Source: Paenalcaligenes sp050487225 (GTDB taxonomy: Bacteria > Pseudomonadota > Gammaproteobacteria > Burkholderiales > Burkholderiaceae_B). Taken from it: 64,000 nucleotides of DNA. The notes under the pieces are model-generated. The model searched no databases. It saw only the letters and a program-made list of their open reading frames with translations, and was not told where the DNA came from. Positions 1 through 6,996 of this stretch are shown here, piece after piece; within the stretch, counting starts at the first letter, position 1, and the number at the start of each line of letters is the position of its first letter. The DNA is taken from assembly GCF_050487225.1 (NCBI RefSeq), contig NZ_JBKQGY010000001.1:496001-560000 (forward strand). Reading direction: 5' to 3'. The position numbers and the translations under genes are program-made.

Positions 1-1068
1 TTCCGTATTGAACAAGCGCGTGGCGAGGTATCGCTGAGCTATTTTGAGTTCGCTACCTTGGCGGCGCTCTTGATGTTCGAGCAAGAAAAAGTAGACGTGG
101 CGATTCTGGAAGTAGGGCTGGGCGGGCGTTTAGATGCCGTGAACATGGTAGATGCAGACTGCTCTATCCTCACCAGCGTAGACATTGATCACATTGCTTA
201 TCTGGGCGATTCACGCGATGCCGTGGGTTGGGAAAAAGCGCACGTCTTTAGACCAGGTAGGCCTGCTATTTGTGCAGACCCTGTGCCGCCAGAGACCGTA
301 GCGCGTTATGCCCAAGAAATTGGCGCTGACCTGTGGTTGTTTGGGAAAGATTTTAACTACTCTGGTGATAGCCAGCAGTGGGCTTATGGCGGCCGCGAGC
401 AGCGTCGTGCAGGCTTGGCATACCCATCGCTACGTGGTGTGAACCAACTGCTGAACGCATCGGCAGCGTTGGCAGCCCTAGAAGCGCTGCAAATGAAATT
501 GGTGGTATCGGCTCAAGCGGTACGTAGCGGCCTGAATCGTGCTTCCATTCCTGGCCGTTTGCAGATTTTGCCTGGTGAGCCATTGGTGGTACTGGACGTG
601 GCTCACAATCCGCATGCAGCGGGTGCGTTGGCGCAGAATTTGGATCAAATGCCATGCACAGGTCGTACGTTGGCCGTGTTGGGTATGTTGAATGACAAAG
701 ATGCAGCGGGTGTATTGCGCTTGCTGATCGATAGAATTGATAGTTGGTACGTTGCGTCCTTAGAGGGCCCGCGCGGATTAAGCAGCCGCGATTTGGCGGC
801 GTTATTAAATGGCGTGAAAAAGATGGGAGCAGTGCAGAGTAATCCCCAAGAGATTGCTACATCAGAGGGTGATCGCAAGCCCGGTGTACGTCCTGCTGCC
901 GGCAAACGTGTAAACTATTTTGAAACAACTGTTAGAGAGTGTGAAAATCCGGTTAAAGCTTTCGAGCAAGCGCTAACAGATGCTCAACCGAATGATAGAA
1001 TTCTTGTATTTGGTTCATTCGCCACAGTTGGTCCGGTTCTCAAGCATTTAGGTAGAGATCCTCGCTAA
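1..1068 (+). CDS. folC: Folylpolyglutamate synthase / dihydrofolate synthase, 3' part
   Basis: FolC adds glutamate to dihydropteroate and to folates in the cytoplasm. The frame is open from the first base, so the gene starts outside the window and the N-terminal ATP-binding P-loop is not visible. The Mur-ligase-type motif LEVGLGGRLDAVN and the following SVDIDHIAYLG are diagnostic, as is the C-terminal ligase domain with LDVAHNPHA. The C-terminal end carries a longer linker than usual (about residues 280-310 of the visible part) before the closing ILVFGSFATVGPVL motif. It is followed within 43 bases by the SPOR protein gene and probably heads the folC-dedD-cvpA-purF transcription unit typical of beta-proteobacteria. 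Confidence 0.95.
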   Translation, partial: FRIEQARGEVSLSYFEFATLAALLMFEQEKVDVAILEVGLGGRLDAVNMVDADCSILTSVDIDHIAYLGDSRDAVGWEKAHVFRPGRPAICADPVPPETVARYAQEIGADLWLFGKDFNYSGDSQQWAYGGREQRRAGLAYPSLRGVNQLLNASAALAALEALQMKLVVSAQAVRSGLNRASIPGRLQILPGEPLVVLDVAHNPHAAGALAQNLDQMPCTGRTLAVLGMLNDKDAAGVLRLLIDRIDSWYVASLEGPRGLSSRDLAALLNGVKKMGAVQSNPQEIATSEGDRKPGVRPAAGKRVNYFETTVRECENPVKAFEQALTDAQPNDRILVFGSFATVGPVLKHLGRDPR

Positions 1069-1110
1069 CTGTGTGGTGCAAGCGGTTTTTACTTAGTGGG
1101 TTTCAGATAC

Positions 1111-1932
1111 ATGGGGTTGTTCTCAAACAAAGAAACAGGTGGTGCATCACGACGTCAGTCTAGTGATGCGCAATTGCGCGAGATGCGTACGCGAGCACGA
1201 CGCCGGTTGGTAGGGGCGTTGGTTCTTGTATTGGCAGCGGTGGTGATTGTTCCGTTTCTCACCAGCAATGATTCTGAGAACATGCCTGAACCAGTCATGG
1301 CTGTGATTCCGGCTATTGTCCCTCCTGTCATTGAAGCCGAGCCCACACAAGGTACAGCAGATGAGCAAGAATCTGGCGTGGCAACGGGCGATGAGGGTAC
1401 TGTCGTTGCGATGCAGCAGCCTACGCCAGTGACTCCGGGTAATACGACGACTCAGCCACCGGCTACAGGGTCTTCTACACCCGCAACACAGCAGCCTGCG
1501 CCGGTAGAGCCTCCTAAGCCTGTGGCAGAGCAACCTACACGTCCAGCGACACAACCCGCTACTCCTACACCACCACCTCCACGCCGTGATAATAACCAGC
1601 GTACAGATGATGGTTCAGTCGCATTGGCGTTGCTGGAAGGGCGTACGCCACCGAGTAGCAATTCAGCATCAACTGCCGGTAGCAATAATGCACAACGTGG
1701 TAACTTTATCTTGCAGATTGCGGCCTATTCATCGGAAAATGATGCACAGACCCGTCGCAAACAGTTAGTAAACGCAGGTGTTACTAACGCTTATGTGGAA
1801 AGCACCACATCTGGCGGCAAAACTGCGTACAGGCTGCGCGTAGGGGCTTTCCCTACACGTGAAGCCGCGCAGGCAGCCCAAACGCGCTTACGCTCGTTAG
1901 GGTATGCAAATAGTTTTATTTCTACCAAGTGA
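1111..1932 (+). CDS. dedD: SPOR-domain membrane protein (DedD-like)
   Basis: A 273-residue bitopic inner-membrane protein that probably binds denuded septal peptidoglycan. A basic cytoplasmic N-terminus (RTRARRR) precedes one transmembrane helix at about residues 33-50. A long Pro/Thr/Gln-rich periplasmic linker follows. The C-terminal 75 residues form a SPOR domain (FILQIAAYSSENDAQ... YRLRVGAFPTREAAQ). I chose the ATG at 1111, which gives the usual MGLF N-terminus; a GTG at 1096 would add five residues. Its stop codon overlaps the cvpA start, so the two genes are translationally coupled. The dedD name rests on domain and gene order. Confidence 0.88.
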   Translation: MGLFSNKETGGASRRQSSDAQLREMRTRARRRLVGALVLVLAAVVIVPFLTSNDSENMPEPVMAVIPAIVPPVIEAEPTQGTADEQESGVATGDEGTVVAMQQPTPVTPGNTTTQPPATGSSTPATQQPAPVEPPKPVAEQPTRPATQPATPTPPPPRRDNNQRTDDGSVALALLEGRTPPSSNSASTAGSNNAQRGNFILQIAAYSSENDAQTRRKQLVNAGVTNAYVESTTSGGKTAYRLRVGAFPTREAAQAAQTRLRSLGYANSFISTK

Positions 1933-2417
1933 CAAGCTTTGATTATTTACTGTTAGCACTACTAGGACTCTCCAGTATCCTAGGATTAATAAGGGGGCTG
2001 CTCAAAGAGCTGCTCTCCTTGATTGCTTACATCGCTGCATTTCTGGTTGCTATATGGTGGGGACCTTCGCTCTCCGTCTTGCTAACCGACTATCTGAATA
2101 ACGATTTACTTCGCACCGCTGTGTCCTACGCGGTGCTTTTTATTGCTGCTTTATTGACCCTTGGCCTATTGAATATGATGCTCGCGACCTTGATAGATCG
2201 CAGTGGCTTGGGGTCTGCAGATCATGCATTTGGCGCGCTCTTTGGCCTCTTGAGGGGCGTGGTATTTGCATTGTTGCTGGTCATCTTGGCCGGCTATACC
2301 GAGTTGCCTAAAGAGCCCTGGTGGCAAGAGGCGCGACTATCAAAAGCCTGCGTGAATGCCGTGCAGCAGTTAAAGCAGTTACTGCCACCTTCTTTAGCAT
2401 CCTGGTTACCTTACTAA
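1929..2417 (+). CDS. cvpA: CvpA family membrane protein
   Basis: A 162-residue inner-membrane protein of the CvpA family, named for colicin V production in E. coli; its molecular function is unsettled. Four hydrophobic segments are visible (about residues 5-20, 28-50, 63-85 and 100-120), with the family-typical GLIRGLLKELLSL near the N-terminus. The GTG start lies inside the end of the upstream gene (overlap GTGA), and purF begins 20 bases downstream. The cvpA-purF pairing is conserved in proteobacteria. Confidence 0.92.
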   Translation: MTSFDYLLLALLGLSSILGLIRGLLKELLSLIAYIAAFLVAIWWGPSLSVLLTDYLNNDLLRTAVSYAVLFIAALLTLGLLNMMLATLIDRSGLGSADHAFGALFGLLRGVVFALLLVILAGYTELPKEPWWQEARLSKACVNAVQQLKQLLPPSLASWLPY

Positions 2418-2437
2418 ACTAGCACTGGAACATTATT

Positions 2438-3931
2438 ATGTGTGGAATCGTTGGGGCGTACGCGTACAGTCCCGTAAACCAATTGATCTACGATAGTTTG
2501 CTGCTTTTACAGCACCGTGGTCAGGATGCCGCTGGCATCACTACTTTTAACGATAACTTCTTTCACACACACCGAGGCAAGGGGCTAGTTAGAGACGTGT
2601 TCCGCACACGCAATATGCGTGCGCTGCCAGGTAATAGTGGTCTAGGGCATGTGCGTTATCCCTGCGAAGGTGATAGCGACAGCATCGAAGAGGCGCAACC
2701 TTTTTATGTGAACGCGCCTTTTGGTATCAGTTTTGTACATAACGGCAATCTGTCCAACTGGCGTGAGCTGCGTGAAGAATTGTTCAGCGTAGATAGACGC
2801 CACATGAACACACGCTCAGATTCTGAAGTGCTGTTGAACGTGTTTGCACACGAGTTGCAGCAAGCGTCCAACCAAGATTCTGACGCTGAGAATATTATTT
2901 TTGCAGCCGTGAACGCGGTATATACACGCGCCAGAGGCTCTTACTCGGTGATTGCTCAAGTGGCTAGCTTGGGTATGGTGGCGTTCCGTGATCCTAACGG
3001 CATCCGCCCACTGTGTATGGGTAAACGTGAAACCCCTCAGGGTACAGAGTGGATGTTTGCCTCTGAGTCGGTAGCGCTCACAGGCTGTGGTTTTGATTTG
3101 GTGCGTGATGTTAAGCCCGGTGAAGCCATTTGGGTAGACGTGAATGGTGTGCCTCACAGCCGCCAGTGCATGGAATCCGCGACATTAATGCCATGTTTGT
3201 TTGAGTTCGTGTACTTTGCACGTCCTGACTCTACCGTTGATGGTATTTCCGTGTACGACGCTCGTTTGAACATGGGCGAGTACTTGGGCGATAAAGTGGC
3301 CAAAACTGTACGTCTGAGCGATATAGACGTGGTGATGCCTATTCCCGATTCTTCACGTCCATCTGCAATGCAGTTAGCGGACCGATTGAACCTGCCATAC
3401 CGCGAAGGTCTGATCAAAAACCGCTATATTGGCCGTACCTTCATCATGCCAGGTCAGGCAGTACGTAAAAAATCCGTACGTCAGAAATTGAGTCCTATTC
3501 CTATGGAGTTCAAAGGCAAGAACGTATTGCTGGTCGATGACTCTATTGTGCGTGGTACTACCAGTAAAGAAATTGTTGAAATGGCGCGCTCAGCGGGTGC
3601 CAACAAGGTCTTTTTGGCGTCTGCCGCACCGCCAGTACGCTATCCAAACGTATATGGCGTGAGCATGCCTACCTATGGTGAGCTGATTGCACATAACCGC
3701 GATGTAGATGAAATTGCCAAAGAAATTGGCGTAGATGGCCTGATTTTCCAAGATCTGGAAGATTTGGAGCAAGCATTGCGTGACTTGAACCCTGAAATCA
3801 AAGCCTTCGAAGGTTCTTGTTTCCACGGTGAGTACGTAACAGGCGATATTGATGAAGCCTACTTACAGCGCTTGTGCCAAGAGAAAGAAGAGGCCAAGAA
3901 ACGCAAAAGTGCTATGCCTGCTGATGATTGA
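2438..3931 (+). CDS. purF: Amidophosphoribosyltransferase
   Basis: First committed enzyme of purine synthesis: PRPP plus glutamine gives phosphoribosylamine. The 497 residues match the E. coli-type enzyme. The protein starts MCGIVGAYAY, so the catalytic Cys is exposed by Met removal and there is no propeptide. The N-terminal Ntn glutaminase domain contains LLQHRGQDAAGI and GLGHVRYPC. The C-terminal phosphoribosyltransferase domain contains the PRPP loop VLLVDDSIVRGTT at about residues 365-377. A strong terminator follows. In many beta-proteobacteria metZ follows purF; here it does not. Confidence 0.97.
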   Translation: MCGIVGAYAYSPVNQLIYDSLLLLQHRGQDAAGITTFNDNFFHTHRGKGLVRDVFRTRNMRALPGNSGLGHVRYPCEGDSDSIEEAQPFYVNAPFGISFVHNGNLSNWRELREELFSVDRRHMNTRSDSEVLLNVFAHELQQASNQDSDAENIIFAAVNAVYTRARGSYSVIAQVASLGMVAFRDPNGIRPLCMGKRETPQGTEWMFASESVALTGCGFDLVRDVKPGEAIWVDVNGVPHSRQCMESATLMPCLFEFVYFARPDSTVDGISVYDARLNMGEYLGDKVAKTVRLSDIDVVMPIPDSSRPSAMQLADRLNLPYREGLIKNRYIGRTFIMPGQAVRKKSVRQKLSPIPMEFKGKNVLLVDDSIVRGTTSKEIVEMARSAGANKVFLASAAPPVRYPNVYGVSMPTYGELIAHNRDVDEIAKEIGVDGLIFQDLEDLEQALRDLNPEIKAFEGSCFHGEYVTGDIDEAYLQRLCQEKEEAKKRKSAMPADD

Positions 3932-3961
3932 TGTATAGCTAATGCGGTAGCGATGAACAGG

Positions 3962-4001
3962 GTGCCATAACCTTGAAAGGGATTATGGCACTTTGTTTTT
4001 T
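3962..4001 (+). terminator. Rho-independent terminator after purF
   Basis: GTGCCATAA (3962-3970) pairs with TTATGGCAC (3983-3991). An inner CCTT/AAGG stem extends the hairpin, and TTTGTTTTTT follows immediately. It lies between purF and the convergent HTH gene that ends at 4000. Confidence 0.9.
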
Positions 4002-4458
4002 AGTCTACGCCTTTTAGCAGTACACATCCTTGGTTGTATTTTTCTATGGATTTCAGCAAAAGGTTTTTGTGTATGCCAAACTTGGTAGCGAGTTTAGTGA
4101 GGATATCGTCGTTAAGCTTGAAGGGCTGATTTTCTATTTCTAGGTATTCGGTAATATCCAGATTCATCTTCTTGGCCATAGACTCACTGCTCAAGTACAA
4201 ATACTCTCGCCACGCACGTATGGGATTCCAAAAATGTTTTTCCATACTGTTAGAGACTTCTGCGGGTATGTTCATGCTTGGTTTAGGCAACTGAATGATC
4301 TCACTCAGGGCCTTACAAACTCGGCTATCTAAGAGGGCTCCACTGGTTAAGAAACCTATTTTTTTATCTTTGCTTGATAGACTTTTGCTACTAAGTACTT
4401 GCGAAGGAGAGTAGAAAAAGCCGTCAATGTTATGAATGCTGTTTTGGGTATGAGGCAT
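4000..4458 (-). CDS. Putative HTH protein, paralogue A of a tandem pair
   Basis: A 152-residue protein I cannot name. Residues 1-70 hold a conserved but unrecognised region (NIDGFFYSPSQVL, then KDKK..FLT..ALLD). From about residue 77, NPIRAWREYLYLSSESMAKK followed by LDITEYLEIEN and a Leu-rich helix has the five-helix layout of XRE/Cro-type DNA-binding domains, which often open with NP(I/V)xAWRE(Y/H)L. It aligns without gaps to the neighbouring protein, about 64% identical by hand count. The ATG has GGAG seven bases upstream, and that leader is also shared. Function is unknown; a DNA-binding regulator or orphan antitoxin-like protein is inference. Confidence 0.75.
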   Translation of the reverse strand: MPHTQNSIHNIDGFFYSPSQVLSSKSLSSKDKKIGFLTSGALLDSRVCKALSEIIQLPKPSMNIPAEVSNSMEKHFWNPIRAWREYLYLSSESMAKKMNLDITEYLEIENQPFKLNDDILTKLATKFGIHKNLLLKSIEKYNQGCVLLKGVD

Positions 4459-4686
4459 GAGAGTACTCCGAACATAGTCATATGCCGCCTAGAATAGCAA
4501 TCGCCTAGGCGCAGTGATATCAGATGGGTCTGTATCAGCTTCGGATAAATCTCATAGTCGTGGTCGTGCACGTACCCCCGCTTACGCGGTGTGCTTCTGC
4601 TGCAGATAGTGCATGCTAAAAATCGCTATTTGAGGATTTTATGGCCTGCACTATCAACGGCAGGTTAGAGACAGAACAAGGTGTCT
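4459..4686. other. Intergenic region between the HTH paralogues
   Basis: No gene seen. Bases 4515-4560 resemble the leader of the second paralogue (shared TATCA..., CTTC, and ATCTCATAG elements). A 9-bp inverted repeat, GATAGTGCA (4605-4613) and TGCACTATC (4647-4655), is separated by 33 bases. It lacks a T-tract, so it is not an obvious terminator. Confidence 0.5.
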
Positions 4687-5145
4687 TTACGCTATATTCT
4701 CAAGAAAAACCCAGGCTTGGCTGTATTTCTCTATGGATTTCGACAGTAGTTGTTTGTGAATCCCCAGTTTTGTAGAAATGGTGTCCAGAGTCTCATCATC
4801 AAGTTTCGTTGGCTGTTCTTCTATTTCAAGGTAATCAGCCACATCGAGATTCATTTTCATGGCCATGCTCTCGCTGCTTAAGCATAGGTATTCCCGCCAA
4901 GCGCGTATAGGATTCCAGCGGTGTTTTTCCATGCTGACAGGGACTTCAGTCGGGATACCTGATCTAGGTTTTGCCAATTGAGTAATACCACTCAGGGCTT
5001 TACGAACCTTACGGTCCTGTAAGGCGCTATTGGTCAAAAAATCTACCTTCTTATCTTTGGCAGATAAGTTTTTAATTTTCAGCACTTGTGTAGGGGAGTA
5101 GAAAAGGCCGTCAATATTTGGTGTGGTGGAATGGGTATGCGTCAT
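4687..5145 (-). CDS. Putative HTH protein, paralogue B of a tandem pair
   Basis: A 152-residue protein with exactly the length of its neighbour and no gaps in alignment. It keeps the same N-terminal region (NIDGLFYSPTQVL) and XRE-like segment (NPIRAWREYLCLSSESMAMK, then LDVADYLEIEE). I chose the ATG at 5145 because it aligns with the paralogue start and has GGAG seven bases upstream; an upstream in-frame start at 5187 would add 14 residues lying in the conserved leader. The strongest identity falls in the putative DNA-binding helices, so both copies are probably under selection. The role is unknown. Confidence 0.75.
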   Translation of the reverse strand: MTHTHSTTPNIDGLFYSPTQVLKIKNLSAKDKKVDFLTNSALQDRKVRKALSGITQLAKPRSGIPTEVPVSMEKHRWNPIRAWREYLCLSSESMAMKMNLDVADYLEIEEQPTKLDDETLDTISTKLGIHKQLLSKSIEKYSQAWVFLENIA

Positions 5146-5196
5146 GGGTGTACTCCGAACATAGGTTATGTGTTCCAGAATAACCATGACCCCCTC

Positions 5197-5236
5197 TTGT
5201 CTATATCAGACAGGTCCTTATCTACTTCAGACAAGT
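5197..5236. promoter_or_regulatory. Two direct repeats upstream of paralogue B
   Basis: TTGTCTATATCAGACAGGT (5197-5215) and TTATCTACTTCAGACAAGT (5218-5236) match at 15 of 19 positions and repeat with a 21-bp period, two helical turns. Related sequence lies upstream of paralogue A near 4520-4557. The layout suits an operator for a protein binding one face of the DNA, possibly the paralogues themselves. Confidence 0.5.
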
Positions 5237-5326
5237 CTCATAGAAGTTTGCTATTTGTAAATATATAGGCTTAGCGCTTATTGAGACTGCGGGGCAGGCA
5301 CCGTAGTGGTGAGATAGAAACAGCAA

Positions 5327-6523
5327 TCAGTGGGCATATAAGGGGCTGACGCAGGAGTTAGCTAGTAGCGCTGCCACTGCATCATGGCGTATGGGAGGGG
5401 AGATGACGTAGCCCTGAATAATGTCGCCGCCCATGTGTTGAACAAGCTCGGCCTCTTGCGGGGTTTCGACTCCTTCAGCAACGACTGCCAACCCCAGATC
5501 GTTTCCTAAACGGATGAGGCTTTGCAACGCTGTACGAAAATGCGGATGGTTGAGAGCATTGTGTAGCAGGGAGTGGTCCAGTTTGAGCTCTGTAAATGGT
5601 GTGCTCAGTAGCCTATAAAAAGAACTATAGCCCGTGCCAAAGTCGTCTTGTGACAGAGCAAAACCCATCATACGTAAGCGGGTGGCACCGCTGTAATAAT
5701 GCCCCGTATCTAGCGTGGTTGTATGCTCAGTTAGCTCAAAAGTGATAGAGGCTGGTTTGGCATTTGCCGCGAGAACGTACGCATAGAGTCGTTCGGGCAG
5801 GGTTAAGTCGTCCAAGAGACGCGTGTGTAAGTTGATGGAGACAGTGATGTCATGCCCTAGAGCTTGCCAGTATTGCTGGGCGGCAATGGATTGTTGCAGC
5901 ATGCAGTACAACAGTTCTTCGTGTAGCGCCTCACGCTCTATGTCGGGTAAGAAAGCGCTAGGAGGCAGTTGCCCAAGACGAGGATGCTCCCAGCGTGCTA
6001 AAGCTTCTACCCCTACGATTTTTTTCTCCGCCATAGAGTATTTGGGTTGATACCAAGCTTGAATCGCCTGTGTATGTAGGGCCGCCCGCAATAGATCATT
6101 AGAATGTGTGTGGCAAGGTGGGCGGGCGGCGGTGAACTGCTGTTGGTGAGTCGCTAAGGCGCGTAACAGTGCTTGAGCACAGCGCTGGGTAAAAGGTTTG
6201 GTATAGGCGCCTAGTACAGAGATTCCACGGGCTTTTGCGGCTTGGGATACTCCAGACAAAATAGCTAGTGTGTCGCTGCTGATCAGGGCAAGTGCAGGGC
6301 TATGGGCGTGTGTGGGCCATTGTTCTATGAGTGAAAGGCCATCTATGTCAGGCATATGCAAATCACTTAGCACTAGGTCATAAGTAACCTCCGAGAGTAG
6401 GCGTAGTGCCTCAGTACCACTACTGACACCGTCAACACGGTGTGGCCCTAGGCTCGCCAGAGTATGGGTGGTATCAGTGAGTAATAGGGGGTGATCTTCT
6501 ACGACCAGAATGCGATAGCGCAT
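5327..6523 (-). CDS. REC-EAL response regulator, cyclic-di-GMP phosphodiesterase (RocR-like)
   Basis: A 398-residue protein. An N-terminal receiver domain (phospho-acceptor D54 in VLSDLHMP, K109) is joined to an EAL domain that hydrolyses cyclic-di-GMP. The EAL catalytic set is complete: E173 of EALARW, N231, E263, DD at 293-294 in DDFGTGYSS, K314, E350/E353 of AEGVET, Q370. The enzyme should therefore be active and phosphorylation-controlled. I chose the ATG at 6523 with AGGAG eight bases upstream; the frame is open further but without support. Domain order and length match Pseudomonas aeruginosa RocR/PvrR. It is divergent from a hybrid kinase, which supports a common phosphorelay. Confidence 0.88.
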   Translation of the reverse strand: MRYRILVVEDHPLLLTDTTHTLASLGPHRVDGVSSGTEALRLLSEVTYDLVLSDLHMPDIDGLSLIEQWPTHAHSPALALISSDTLAILSGVSQAAKARGISVLGAYTKPFTQRCAQALLRALATHQQQFTAARPPCHTHSNDLLRAALHTQAIQAWYQPKYSMAEKKIVGVEALARWEHPRLGQLPPSAFLPDIEREALHEELLYCMLQQSIAAQQYWQALGHDITVSINLHTRLLDDLTLPERLYAYVLAANAKPASITFELTEHTTTLDTGHYYSGATRLRMMGFALSQDDFGTGYSSFYRLLSTPFTELKLDHSLLHNALNHPHFRTALQSLIRLGNDLGLAVVAEGVETPQEAELVQHMGGDIIQGYVISPPIRHDAVAALLANSCVSPLYAH

Positions 6524-6996
6524 CAATAAGACTCCTGCGCTGACTGCGCCTTCTTGGGTAGGAGGTTGGCCTTGCGAACCGTACGTTATGACAGTAGAAG
6601 CGGAATCAGTTAGGCCATGTAGGCAGCGTAGTGGCTTTGTCATAGGGTAGATAGGCGGAAAGATCTGATTGCCCAGTGGATCGGTCTGTAACTGCTGGAC
6701 TCAGGCTTGCTCGCGTGTAAACACTAGCTGTTTCGCACAAGATGGCTTTAGCGCACTGCAACTGTGCTGATAGTGAAGGGCGATGTCGCATGGTATGAAT
6801 TAAGAAGAAGTATCTGACGCGGTGGGTATGTGGTTTCCGATTGAACGCGGGAGGTATCTGATCTGGTTTCACGCCTGAATCAGATACATTGAAATCTTCT
6901 TAGAGGGAGCGAGTGCACTGTGTGATGTGCTTGATGGTGAAGCCTAGGCAGAGGTGTAGCGCGATGTGATCTAGCCGTCTTTGGGCAGTAACGGAT
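6524..6996. other. Divergent intergenic region between REC-EAL gene and hybrid kinase
   Basis: About 470 bases with no supported gene. An 88-codon minus-strand frame (6606-6872) has no recognisable protein features and no ribosome binding site I trust. The stretch must contain the promoters of both divergent genes; I could not pick clear -35/-10 boxes. Kinase reading frame upstream of its start closes at a TGA at 6967-6969. Confidence 0.5.

Noticed and set aside
353..905. Minus-strand frames inside folC
   Set aside because: Antisense shadows of a conserved gene; their proteins show no recognisable features.
6606..6872. 88-codon minus-strand frame between the REC-EAL gene and the hybrid kinase
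   Set aside because: No ribosome site, no domain or signal features, and it overlaps the region upstream of the chosen REC-EAL start; likely chance.
6873..6996. Possible remnant of periplasmic sensor domains of the kinase
   Set aside because: The frame closes at TGA 6967-6969 and there is no room for flytrap domains before the divergent gene.
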